A stretch of DNA of 5,255 bases from Planctomycetes bacterium RBG_16_41_13 (GTDB lineage: Bacteria; Planctomycetota; Brocadiia; Brocadiales; Brocadiaceae), in the NCBI GenBank assembly GCA_001828295.1, contig MHYI01000092.1, positions 336 to 5,590 on the forward strand, written 5' to 3'. The notes under the pieces are model-generated. The model was not told where the DNA came from and searched no databases. It worked only from the letters and a program-made list of their open reading frames with translations. The position numbers and the translations under genes were made by a program. Shown here piece by piece: positions 1 through 5,255 of this stretch (the first letter of the stretch is position 1; the number at the start of each line of letters is the position of its first letter).

Positions 1-24
1 AGTCCCCTTTAACGAAAGGGGACT
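1..24. terminator. Perfect 10-bp hairpin, probable intrinsic terminator downstream of the aminotransferase gene
   Basis: Arms 1-10 (agtccccttt) and 15-24 (aaaggggact) are exact reverse complements around a 4-nt loop. The hairpin lies 41 nt past the stop codon of the minus-strand aminotransferase gene. In that direction any U-tract would fall outside the window. In the plus direction a T5 run (33-37) follows 8 nt after the stem, and the same run reads as A5 ahead of the stem on the minus strand. The element could therefore terminate transcription from both sides. The structure is seen directly; its function is inferred. Confidence 0.65.
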
Positions 25-65
25 CAGGGGGATTTTTAATACTTTTACTGTAAAACTATGAGAGC

Positions 66-1256
66 TTATCGCAAGGCACGATCAATCTGGCGTATAGCCT
101 GTTTAAGACGAAGTTCATTCTCTACGATCGCCAACCGCAGGTATCCCTCGCCATTTTCTCCAAAAGCTGCACCAGGGGCAACGGAAACCTCGGCTTCATT
201 CATAAGTTTATAGGCAAAATCTACGGAACCCATAGATCGCCATTTTTCAGGGATAGGCGCCCACACAAACATGGATGCCTTTGGTTTCTTGACATTCCAT
301 TTGATACGGTTCAGACCATCGCAAAGCACATCCCTTCTGTTTTGGTAAATTCCTGCCTGCGCTTTCGTATATTTGTTGGATTCTCTGAGTGCGATAATTG
401 AGGCAATTTGTACTGGTTGAAATATACCGTAATCATAATATCCTTTAACTTTTGCCAGGGTACCGACGAGGTCTTTGTTTCCCACGCAAAATCCCAATCT
501 CCAGCCAGCCATATTAAATGATTTAGACATAGTGTTGAATTCTACGCCAATATCTTTAGCACCCTTGACCTGTAAGAAGCTGGGAGGCTTGAAACCGTCG
601 AATGCGATTTCACAATAGGCAAAATCATGGACGATAATAATATTGTATTTCTTGGCAAATGCCACAATCTCTTCAAAAAAACCTATTTCAACGGTAGCGG
701 CAGTGGGATTATGGGGAAAATTCAGAATGATTATTTTGGGCCGTGGGATAAGGCTTTTGGCCGTATTCATTAAGTTTGGTAAAAACTTTTCGTCTTCTGT
801 GAGCGGCACGCTTATTACGTTGCCACCAGCAAGATTTACGGCATGAATGTGAATGGGAAATGCCGGATTAGGAACTAAGGCAGTTTCTCCGGGATCTAGT
901 AATCCCAGGCACAGGTGAGATATCCCTTCTTTTGATCCGATGGTGCAAACTACTTCTTTTTCCGGATCGAGGGTTACATTAAACTGCTTTTCGTAATATT
1001 TGGCAACTTCACGCTTGAGATTGAACAAACCGGTGGCAGAAACGGTATATCTGTGATTTCTTGGATCCTGTACAGCCTCGCATAATTTTTGAATGATCGG
1101 TTGGGGTGTAGGATCATTTGGGTTCCCCATGCCAAGATCAATAATGTCGATATTATTGCGCCGTTTTTCGTATTTTAGGGCATTTAACCTCCCAAATAGG
1201 TAAGGAGGCAACTGCTTAACCCTGTTGGCAATATTAATTACAAAATCTTCGGGCAT
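66..1256 (-). CDS. alaC: AlaC-type PLP-dependent aminotransferase (class I/II)
   Basis: This 396-residue cytosolic fold-type I aminotransferase most resembles Escherichia coli AlaC (YfdZ, 412 aa), the glutamate-pyruvate transaminase that interconverts pyruvate and alanine. Visible family marks are RVKQLPPYLFG near residue 12, DLGMGNP at 40-46, TIGSKEG at 105-111, PNPAFPIH at 129-136, the PLP-contact motif FPHNPTA at 180-186 (Asn183), VHDFAY at 209-214 (Asp211, Tyr214), the Schiff-base lysine Lys245 in MSKSFNMAGWR, and Arg374 in GYLRLAI, which should bind the substrate carboxylate. The protein looks complete. Only one ATG fits the family N-terminus; its ribosome binding site is weak (an A/G-rich aaagaaaag stretch). 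It lies 93 nt downstream of the parvulin gene on the same strand and is followed by the hairpin at 1-24. Members of this family are often labelled LL-diaminopimelate aminotransferase, so the substrate is less certain than the fold. No strong promoter of its own is visible. Confidence 0.88.
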   Translation of the reverse strand: MPEDFVINIANRVKQLPPYLFGRLNALKYEKRRNNIDIIDLGMGNPNDPTPQPIIQKLCEAVQDPRNHRYTVSATGLFNLKREVAKYYEKQFNVTLDPEKEVVCTIGSKEGISHLCLGLLDPGETALVPNPAFPIHIHAVNLAGGNVISVPLTEDEKFLPNLMNTAKSLIPRPKIIILNFPHNPTAATVEIGFFEEIVAFAKKYNIIIVHDFAYCEIAFDGFKPPSFLQVKGAKDIGVEFNTMSKSFNMAGWRLGFCVGNKDLVGTLAKVKGYYDYGIFQPVQIASIIALRESNKYTKAQAGIYQNRRDVLCDGLNRIKWNVKKPKASMFVWAPIPEKWRSMGSVDFAYKLMNEAEVSVAPGAAFGENGEGYLRLAIVENELRLKQAIRQIDRALR

Positions 1257-1349
1257 TATGTCTTTTCTTTAGAATCGAATTGTATTATTTACAAAAAAAC
1301 CTTTTTGGATTTAACTACTTATTAAGCTGATAAAAAGTTGTTAGAGAAT

Positions 1350-2306
1350 TTAATCGGTAGTCAGACTTTTCGTGATCGAAGCATTTTCTATAAGGCTAAT
1401 CAGCCAAGCACCCAGTCTTTCTTTGTAATGCTGGTTCCTGGCAATCTTTTCCAACTCTCCCCGAACAGCCTTGAAACCCTTGTTACTTGAGGCCTTTTTA
1501 TCAGTGATTTTAATAATATGGTAACCATAATCTGTCTTGATAATATCACTAAGTTCACCGACCTTTAAATGTGCGACCTGCGCTCCGATACCATCCTTTG
1601 GGCTAAAAGGCTGCATCTTGCCGCCCCGTACTGCTGAGGCTCGATCGATAGATTCGTTTTTTGCCAGGGTAGGAAAATCGGCGCCTGATTTTAATTTTTT
1701 GAGCGCCTCTTCTGCCTCCCTGCGTGTTTTGAAGACGATCTGGCTGGCCTCGATCTTTTCACCATATACCTCGTCGTATATTTTTTGTAGTTCTTCTTCC
1801 GTGATGGTAATTGTTTTTTCTATAGCCTTTTCGGCAAGGAGTTCAACCTCGGACTGTTTCCTCATCTTTTTGGATAACTTTTCCTCAAGTTGGGCAAGAC
1901 TGCTATCAACCTTGGCTAATTCCTTCTCAAGATCCGCCTTGTCTTTTATTTGATAGGCACGCATTAAACTTTCGATTTCAGTGTTAATGAGTTTTTTTAG
2001 ATGTGCTTCTATTTCCGCACTTGTGACGGAGATTCCTTCTTTTTTTGCTGATTGGTAGATCAGTGTTCTTCGTATAAGCACATCTAGTGCATCTTCTCCG
2101 TACGTATCAGTCAATAGGTTATAAAGTTCCTCCCTGGTGATTTTTTGTCCGTTTACAATTGCTACGACGTTTTTATCGGTGATAATTTTCGGTTCGTCTT
2201 TTATGGGTTTGGTAGTATTTTTCACTTCCCCAAAGATTGTTTGGTTAAAAAACAATCCTGCAGAAATTGTTATAGTAAAAAGAGTAACACATACATAAGT
2301 TTTCAT
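1350..2306 (-). CDS. Exported SurA/PrsA-like parvulin peptidyl-prolyl cis-trans isomerase
   Basis: This is a predicted periplasmic or envelope-attached folding chaperone of 318 residues. Residues 1-26 form a Sec-type signal segment (basic start MKTY, then a hydrophobic stretch to about FFNQTIFG) without a lipobox cysteine. Residues about 47-106 match the SurA N-terminal chaperone region (VVAIVNGQKITREEL, then LIRRTLIYQSAKKEGI). Residues about 120-164 are charged and heptad-like, a probable coiled coil. Residues about 184-271 are one parvulin (PpiC/rotamase) domain with FPTLAKNESID, RGGKMQPF, LKVGELSDII and YGYHIIK. The usual first active-site histidine of ASHIL is glutamine here (Gln189), while the second, His263, is kept. 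I chose the ATG at 2306 because it gives a classic signal-peptide start and has GGA 5 nt upstream; an in-frame ATG at 2318 would add four residues (MWTI) with no better binding site. A consensus promoter lies upstream at 2372-2401. The client proteins are unknown. Confidence 0.87.
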   Translation of the reverse strand: MKTYVCVTLFTITISAGLFFNQTIFGEVKNTTKPIKDEPKIITDKNVVAIVNGQKITREELYNLLTDTYGEDALDVLIRRTLIYQSAKKEGISVTSAEIEAHLKKLINTEIESLMRAYQIKDKADLEKELAKVDSSLAQLEEKLSKKMRKQSEVELLAEKAIEKTITITEEELQKIYDEVYGEKIEASQIVFKTRREAEEALKKLKSGADFPTLAKNESIDRASAVRGGKMQPFSPKDGIGAQVAHLKVGELSDIIKTDYGYHIIKITDKKASSNKGFKAVRGELEKIARNQHYKERLGAWLISLIENASITKSLTTD

Positions 2307-2361
2307 TATAGTCCACATTTCTATTAAAAAGAGTTATAGTAATACGAAAAAATGTATAACC

Positions 2362-2390
2362 TTGATTTTGAATTATATCACAGTTAAAAT
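2362..2390 (+). promoter_or_regulatory. Likely sigma-70 promoter for mobA-hutI
   Basis: TTGATT (2362-2367, 4/6 match to consensus) is followed after 17 nt by TAAAAT (2385-2390, 5/6 match). Transcription would start near 2397, leaving a leader of about 42 nt to the GTG at 2439. It lies almost wholly within the footprint of the stronger opposite-strand promoter at 2372-2401. In AT-rich DNA such matches also occur by chance, hence the moderate confidence. Confidence 0.45.
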
Positions 2391-2401
2391 TACAGTGTCA
2401 A
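2372..2401 (-). promoter_or_regulatory. Consensus sigma-70 promoter for the parvulin gene
   Basis: On the minus strand TTGACA (2401-2396) and TATAAT (2377-2372) are perfect -35 and -10 hexamers separated by 18 nt, and TG one base upstream of the -10 box makes an extended -10. The start of transcription would be near 2365, giving a leader of about 58 nt to the ATG at 2306. The match is seen directly; activity is inferred. Confidence 0.78.
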
Positions 2402-2426
2402 TGTTTTTTGGTTTAATATGCATGGC

Positions 2427-2432
2427 GGAGGG
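2427..2432 (+). promoter_or_regulatory. Strong Shine-Dalgarno site that decides the mobA start
   Basis: GGAGGG at 2427-2432 sits 6 nt ahead of the GTG at 2439-2441, which is ideal spacing. The upstream in-frame ATG at 2418 has only a T-rich sequence before it, and this purine-rich stretch would then have to be read as three glycine-type codons of an atypical N-terminus. Confidence 0.72.
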
Positions 2433-2438
2433 TATGAA

Positions 2439-3014
2439 GTGACGGCGATTATACTTGCAGGTGGGAAAAACCGAAGAATGGGCTCGAATAAAGCATTTCT
2501 TAAGTATGGCTCTACAACATTCATCGAACATCAGTTAATGATGCTTCGTAAAATTTTTGATGAAATCATCCTGTCTGCTAATGATGCGAAAGCCTACGCC
2601 AGCTTGAAATTACCGATTGTATCCGATATAGTACCAGGAAAAGGTCCACTGAGTGGTATTTGTGCCGGACTGAAACGCGCTACAAGTTCTCATGCTTTTG
2701 TAATTGCCTGTGATATGCCCTTTATTAATGAAAAGCTAATTCTTTACCTCAAAAGTCAGATAAACGGTTATGATATAGTTGTACCAAAGACGAGTCGCGG
2801 GCTGGAGCCTATGCATGCCTTTTATTCCAAAAATTGTATACAGCCGATGTATCGCTGCCTTGAGGAAGGGAGATTGAGGATCATTGACTCTTTCTCAGAC
2901 GTAAAAGTGAAGATCGTCGATGAAAAGGAATTCGCGGGATTGGATGCATCTATGCTATCCCTTATCAACCTGAATACTCCCGAGGAATACAAAAAATATT
3001 GTAATAGCGATTAA
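2439..3014 (+). CDS. mobA: Molybdenum cofactor guanylyltransferase MobA
   Basis: MobA transfers GMP from GTP to molybdenum-molybdopterin, giving the guanine dinucleotide cofactor used by DMSO-reductase-family enzymes such as nitrate reductases and formate dehydrogenases. It acts in the cytoplasm. From the GTG start the protein is 191 residues, close to E. coli MobA (194). It shows the nucleotide-binding signature LAGGKNRRMG at 6-15 with Lys17, the GPLSG loop at 69-73, the metal-binding CDMPF motif with Asp92, EPMHAFY at 123-129, and the C-terminal NLNTPEEY at 177-184. The family signature normally reads SRRMG and DK where this has NRRMG and NK; such changes are tolerated. A longer form from ATG 2418 would add seven residues (MHGGGYE) before the canonical start and is less likely. 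hutI follows after 24 nt, so the two are probably one transcript. The target molybdoenzyme is not in the window. Confidence 0.9.
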   Translation: MTAIILAGGKNRRMGSNKAFLKYGSTTFIEHQLMMLRKIFDEIILSANDAKAYASLKLPIVSDIVPGKGPLSGICAGLKRATSSHAFVIACDMPFINEKLILYLKSQINGYDIVVPKTSRGLEPMHAFYSKNCIQPMYRCLEEGRLRIIDSFSDVKVKIVDEKEFAGLDASMLSLINLNTPEEYKKYCNSD

Positions 3015-3038
3015 TATGTTCAATCGTATAAGAAAATT

Positions 3039-4316
3039 ATGAGTTTATTACCTGATCTGTTTATACAAAATTGTGGTCAATTGCTGACGGCTGCAGGTGC
3101 ATCTCAAATGCCTAAAACATTGCAAGGTATGAATGATATCGGGATTATTTTGGATGGCGCTGTTGCTATAAAAGATGGGAATATTATTGACGTTGGAACG
3201 ACCAGGCAACTTGGAAAAAAGTATAACAGAAAAGGCGTACATATTATCGATGCCTTGGGGAAGGTTGTTTTGCCTGGATTTGTGGATTGTCATACTCATG
3301 CTGTTTTTGGCGGCGACCGTGCGGGAGAATTCGTCCAACGCATTCAGGGAGAGAACTATGTAGAAATTTTAAAAAAAGGAGGTGGAATATTAAGTACCGT
3401 TAAAAAAACCCGTAAATTAACGCTCGAAAAACTTGTAGAGGTTTCTAAAAAACACCTCGATACCATGCTTCTACAAGGTACAACCACGGCAGAGATCAAG
3501 AGTGGCTATGGACTCAACAAAAAAGATGAGCTAAAAATCCTTAAGGCCATACAATATCTCCAAAAAACACACCGGATAAATATTATATCTACTTTTTTAG
3601 GAGGCCATACAGTACCGGCTGAATATAAATCCAATCCTAACGCCTATGTTGATTTAATATGCAATATGCTGCAAGAAGTAAAACCTTATGCAACCTTTTG
3701 TGACGTCTTTTGTGATGAGGGAGGCTTTGATGTGCAACAATCTGAAAGGATGCTCAGTGCCGCTAAAAAGCTGGGTTTCAGGCTGAAGATTCATGTCAAT
3801 GAATTTAAGGATATCGGGGGTCTGCCACTGGCCATTAGATTGTGTGTAACGTCAGCTGACCATCTTGACAATATCAGACATCGTGATATATTAAAATTAA
3901 AAGAGAGTGGAATTATTTGTGTGCTGCTGCCAGGTGTGCCCTTTTTTTTAATGAAGGACAATTATGCGCCGGGAAGAAAAATGATAGAAGATGGGTTGCC
4001 TATTGCACTGGCAACTGATTTTAATCCCGGCACCTGTCCCTGTGAAAATATACAGATGATAGTTACGTTAGCGTGTCTCAAGTTGGGTATGACACCAGCA
4101 CAGGCTATCAATGCTGTCACAATAAATGCTGCACATGCCGTAGGAATGGCGGATCGGATTGGAAGTATAGAACTCGGTAAGCAAGCAGATATGATAATCC
4201 TAGATATCCAGGATTATAATCAAATACCTTATTATTTCGGTACAAATCACGTAAAAAACGTATTAAAAAAAGGAACGCTGATTGTTGAGAATAAGCAACT
4301 CGTTGATCTTCGTTAG
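3039..4316 (+). CDS. hutI: Imidazolonepropionase HutI
   Basis: HutI hydrolyses 4-imidazolone-5-propanoate to N-formimino-L-glutamate, the third step of histidine degradation, in the cytosol. The 425-residue length matches the family (Bacillus subtilis HutI is 421). It is a metal-dependent amidohydrolase with all expected marks: VVLPGFVDCHTH with ligands His85 and His87, GDRAGEF at 92-98, GGGILSTV at 114-121, AEIKSGYG at 151-158, TFLGGH with His190, IHVNEF with metal ligand His252 and catalytic Glu255, SADHL with His275, and ATDFNPGT with Asp327. The C-terminal beta-sandwich is recognisable (GSIELGKQADMIILD at 375-389). The ribosome binding site is weak (aagaaaa ahead of the ATG), which suits translation following mobA 24 nt upstream. 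No hutH, hutU, hutG or hutF is visible beside it, so the pathway, if present, is scattered. The function call is firm; the physiological role here is inference. Confidence 0.94.
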   Translation: MSLLPDLFIQNCGQLLTAAGASQMPKTLQGMNDIGIILDGAVAIKDGNIIDVGTTRQLGKKYNRKGVHIIDALGKVVLPGFVDCHTHAVFGGDRAGEFVQRIQGENYVEILKKGGGILSTVKKTRKLTLEKLVEVSKKHLDTMLLQGTTTAEIKSGYGLNKKDELKILKAIQYLQKTHRINIISTFLGGHTVPAEYKSNPNAYVDLICNMLQEVKPYATFCDVFCDEGGFDVQQSERMLSAAKKLGFRLKIHVNEFKDIGGLPLAIRLCVTSADHLDNIRHRDILKLKESGIICVLLPGVPFFLMKDNYAPGRKMIEDGLPIALATDFNPGTCPCENIQMIVTLACLKLGMTPAQAINAVTINAAHAVGMADRIGSIELGKQADMIILDIQDYNQIPYYFGTNHVKNVLKKGTLIVENKQLVDLR

Positions 4317-4326
4317 CAATGCAATA

Positions 4327-4364
4327 ACAATGCTCATTGTATATAAGGGAGAAACGCAATCTCC
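4327..4364 (+). repeat. Two short inverted repeats in the hutI to secreted-protein gap
   Basis: The first, 4327-4340, has arms ACAATG and CATTGT around CT. The second, 4348-4364, has arms GGAGA and TCTCC around a 7-nt loop. Neither is followed by a T-tract, so they do not look like an intrinsic terminator. A possible -10-like TATATA at 4340-4345 touches the first repeat, but I see no good -35 at the right distance. They could be an operator, mRNA processing or stabilising hairpins, or chance. Confidence 0.3.
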
Positions 4365-4393
4365 TCTGATATAAATTAACCTTTACAAAAAAC

Positions 4394-4398
4394 GGAGG
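4394..4398 (+). promoter_or_regulatory. Strong Shine-Dalgarno site of the secreted Ig-like protein gene
   Basis: GGAGG lies 6 nt ahead of the ATG at 4405 and fixes that start. It is much stronger than the site of hutI just upstream, suggesting this small protein is translated independently and well. Confidence 0.8.
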
Positions 4399-4404
4399 AA
4401 ACAT

Positions 4405-4830
4405 ATGAAAAGTAAATATTATATGTTCGTTCTTTTTGTATGGTGTCTTTTGGTAAATGGGTCATCTTATTGTATAGCCGAAGCAAAGAAAAAGGCGGAA
4501 TCTGTAGTATATGGAGTGACGATAGTAGCAATGGATGCTCCCTTACGAGCCACTATTGGGAGAAAAGTCTTTGTCGAAGTGCTTATTGGCAACGAGCGGA
4601 CAACAAAGGTGACCACTATATTGACAGTAACCTGTCCTACAACAAAACAACAAATAGGCCGTGAGGCTGAAACACTGGATAGCCTGTCTTCTCAGAAAAT
4701 TGTATATAGCTGGAATACCGAAGGACTAAAGGAGGGAACGTATGTACTAAGGGCAGAACTGCAGAAGGTATCTGATGAGACAGTTATTGATGACAATGTA
4801 AGGCAGGTAGAAATCCTTTTAGAGCGTTAG
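4405..4830 (+). CDS. Small secreted protein with an Ig/CARDB-like beta-sandwich domain, function unknown
   Basis: This 141-residue protein has a Sec signal peptide at 1-25 (MKSKYY, hydrophobic core FVLFVWCLLV, probable cleavage after YCIA). The mature part of about 116 residues is one predicted beta-rich domain: alternating hydrophobic strands such as KVFVEVLIGN (54-63), TTILTVTCP (70-78) and QKIVYSWNTEGLKEGTYVLRAEL (97-119, quoted here in two motifs: the WNTEGL turn and the GTYVLRAEL strand), ending in DDNVRQVEILL. The W-N-T-x-G-L-x-x-G-x-Y-x-L-x-A pattern and final D-D-N strand are typical of CARDB/Ig-like modules, which are usually adhesion or envelope parts of larger proteins. Here the module stands alone, with no anchor and a single mature cysteine (Cys77). 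It lies 88 nt after hutI and may share its transcript. The binding partner cannot be told from the sequence; periplasmic or extracellular location is inferred. Confidence 0.75.
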   Translation: MKSKYYMFVLFVWCLLVNGSSYCIAEAKKKAESVVYGVTIVAMDAPLRATIGRKVFVEVLIGNERTTKVTTILTVTCPTTKQQIGREAETLDSLSSQKIVYSWNTEGLKEGTYVLRAELQKVSDETVIDDNVRQVEILLER

Positions 4831-5255
4831 TTACTTTGCTTTTTTAACCGTTCGTATTTAGCAAATTCGTTGTCGGCTTCTGACAGCATGCCTTTCTTTT
4901 TGTAAGCAAGCCCCAGGTTGTAATGTACATTGGCCATATTCGGTTTAATAGCTGCAACTTTTTGAAACTCCTTTATAGCCTCATCGTACATGCCTTTTTT
5001 GCCATATTCAATACCCTTCTCGTTAAGCTTTTTTATATCTACACCACTATCAACTTCGCTTTTTCGTTCTTCAGTTATTCCCCCTGCAGACACTACTGGA
5101 GGAAAGGACTGAACAGAAGAGGTATCTTCTACATTCTGGATAGCAGACGTCTTCTTAGCAGCTGTCTTTTGTGCTGTGATCTTGGGCTTAGCACTGGCTT
5201 TTTTTGCCGCCACCTTTGTTTTTTTAGAAGAGGTAGCTACTTTAGATTTGCTGGA
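4827..5255 (-). CDS. TPR protein with Lys/Ala/Ser/Thr-rich N-terminal region, partial at right edge
   Basis: The reading frame ends with TAA at 4829-4827 and stays open to the last base of the window, so the true N-terminus lies beyond it. A GTG at 5213 could be taken as a start, but it has no ribosome binding site, and the 14 codons before it carry on the same Lys/Ser/Thr-rich composition, so I treat the gene as truncated. The visible part (142 codons) begins with about 40 residues of histone-H1-like low-complexity sequence (repeats of the AAKK/SKKTK kind). A linker of about 35 residues follows, then two tandem tetratricopeptide repeats (5036-4830). Each repeat has the G-x-x-Y, A and F pattern: GIEYGKKGMYDEAIKEF, then GLAYKKKGMLSEADNEF. 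TPR pairs bind protein partners; the basic tail could bind nucleic acid or acidic surfaces. No enzyme motif is seen. Its stop overlaps that of the convergent gene. Confidence 0.8.
   Translation of the reverse strand, partial: SSKSKVATSSKKTKVAAKKASAKPKITAQKTAAKKTSAIQNVEDTSSVQSFPPVVSAGGITEERKSEVDSGVDIKKLNEKGIEYGKKGMYDEAIKEFQKVAAIKPNMANVHYNLGLAYKKKGMLSEADNEFAKYERLKKQSN

Noticed and set aside
643..846. Open plus-strand frame inside the aminotransferase gene
   Set aside because: It is short, antisense to conserved aminotransferase motifs including FPHNPTA, and shows no family resemblance.
1290..1312. Possible terminator for the parvulin gene (minus strand: CC, A5, GG, then T7)
   Set aside because: The T-tract is good, but the stem has only two G-C pairs followed by a T-T mismatch, too weak to call an intrinsic terminator. 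Readthrough into the aminotransferase gene is likely.
1537..1953. Open plus-strand frame of 138 codons inside the parvulin gene
   Set aside because: It is antisense to a well-supported gene, rich in Ser/Phe/Leu as expected from the reverse of Lys/Glu-rich codons, and has no recognisable motif.
2145..2327. Open plus-strand frame over the parvulin signal peptide region
   Set aside because: It is antisense to the parvulin N-terminus, with no motif and no clear ribosome binding site.
2362..2380. FNR/CRP-like half sites TTGAT and ATCAC
   Set aside because: The half sites are about 9-10 nt apart instead of the 4 or 6 expected for these regulators, so they are not a credible operator of that type.
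3048..3363. Open frames on both strands inside the first part of hutI
   Set aside because: The hutI frame holds the conserved metal-binding HTH and GDRAGEF motifs here; the other frames are shadows.
4117..4404. Open minus-strand frame covering the end of hutI and the gap after it
   Set aside because: Most of it is antisense to the conserved C-terminal part of HutI, and its protein has no recognisable domain.
4440..4664. Open plus-strand frame inside the secreted-protein gene
   Set aside because: It is in another frame of a gene with a strong ribosome binding site and a signal peptide; it shows no motif of its own.
5211..5213. GTG as the start of the TPR gene
   Set aside because: It has no Shine-Dalgarno sequence, and the frame continues without a stop and with the same composition to the window edge, so the gene is better read as partial.

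Overview
The window carries six protein-coding genes and no RNA genes, insertion sequences or CRISPR arrays. The DNA is AT-rich (about 40% GC by eye). The proteins suit a Gram-negative-type bacterium with Sec export: a SurA-like parvulin with a signal peptide, a small secreted Ig-like protein, and a molybdenum cofactor enzyme. My tentative guess at the source is an anaerobic planctomycete of the anammox (Brocadiaceae) type. That rests on general resemblance only; nothing in the window proves it.

Layout. Positions 1-24 form a perfect hairpin, probably a terminator. On the minus strand, an exported parvulin-type peptidyl-prolyl isomerase (stop at 1350) is followed 93 nt later by an AlaC-type aminotransferase (1256 to 66), so the two read leftward toward the hairpin. 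From about 2307 to 2438 lies a divergent promoter region. It holds a minus-strand promoter with perfect consensus -35, -10 and extended -10 elements, overlapped by a weaker plus-strand promoter. Rightward from it run mobA (best start GTG at 2439) and, 24 nt later, hutI (3039-4316). After an 88-nt gap with inverted repeats and a strong ribosome binding site comes a small secreted protein with an Ig/CARDB-like fold (4405-4830). Its stop codon overlaps the stop codon of a convergent gene for a TPR protein, whose reading frame stays open to the right edge (4827 to beyond 5255).

How the genes work together. They look like ordinary chromosomal genes rather than one pathway: amino-acid transamination (AlaC), envelope protein folding (parvulin), molybdopterin guanine dinucleotide synthesis (MobA), histidine degradation (HutI), and two proteins of unknown role (the secreted Ig-like protein and the TPR protein). 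mobA and hutI are probably co-transcribed although their pathways are unrelated. I found no convincing new defence, mobile or RNA-based system. The points most worth a second look are the overlapping divergent promoters, the missing active-site histidine in the parvulin, the mobA start, the partner-less hutI, and the Lys/Ala/Ser/Thr-rich tail of the edge-truncated TPR protein.
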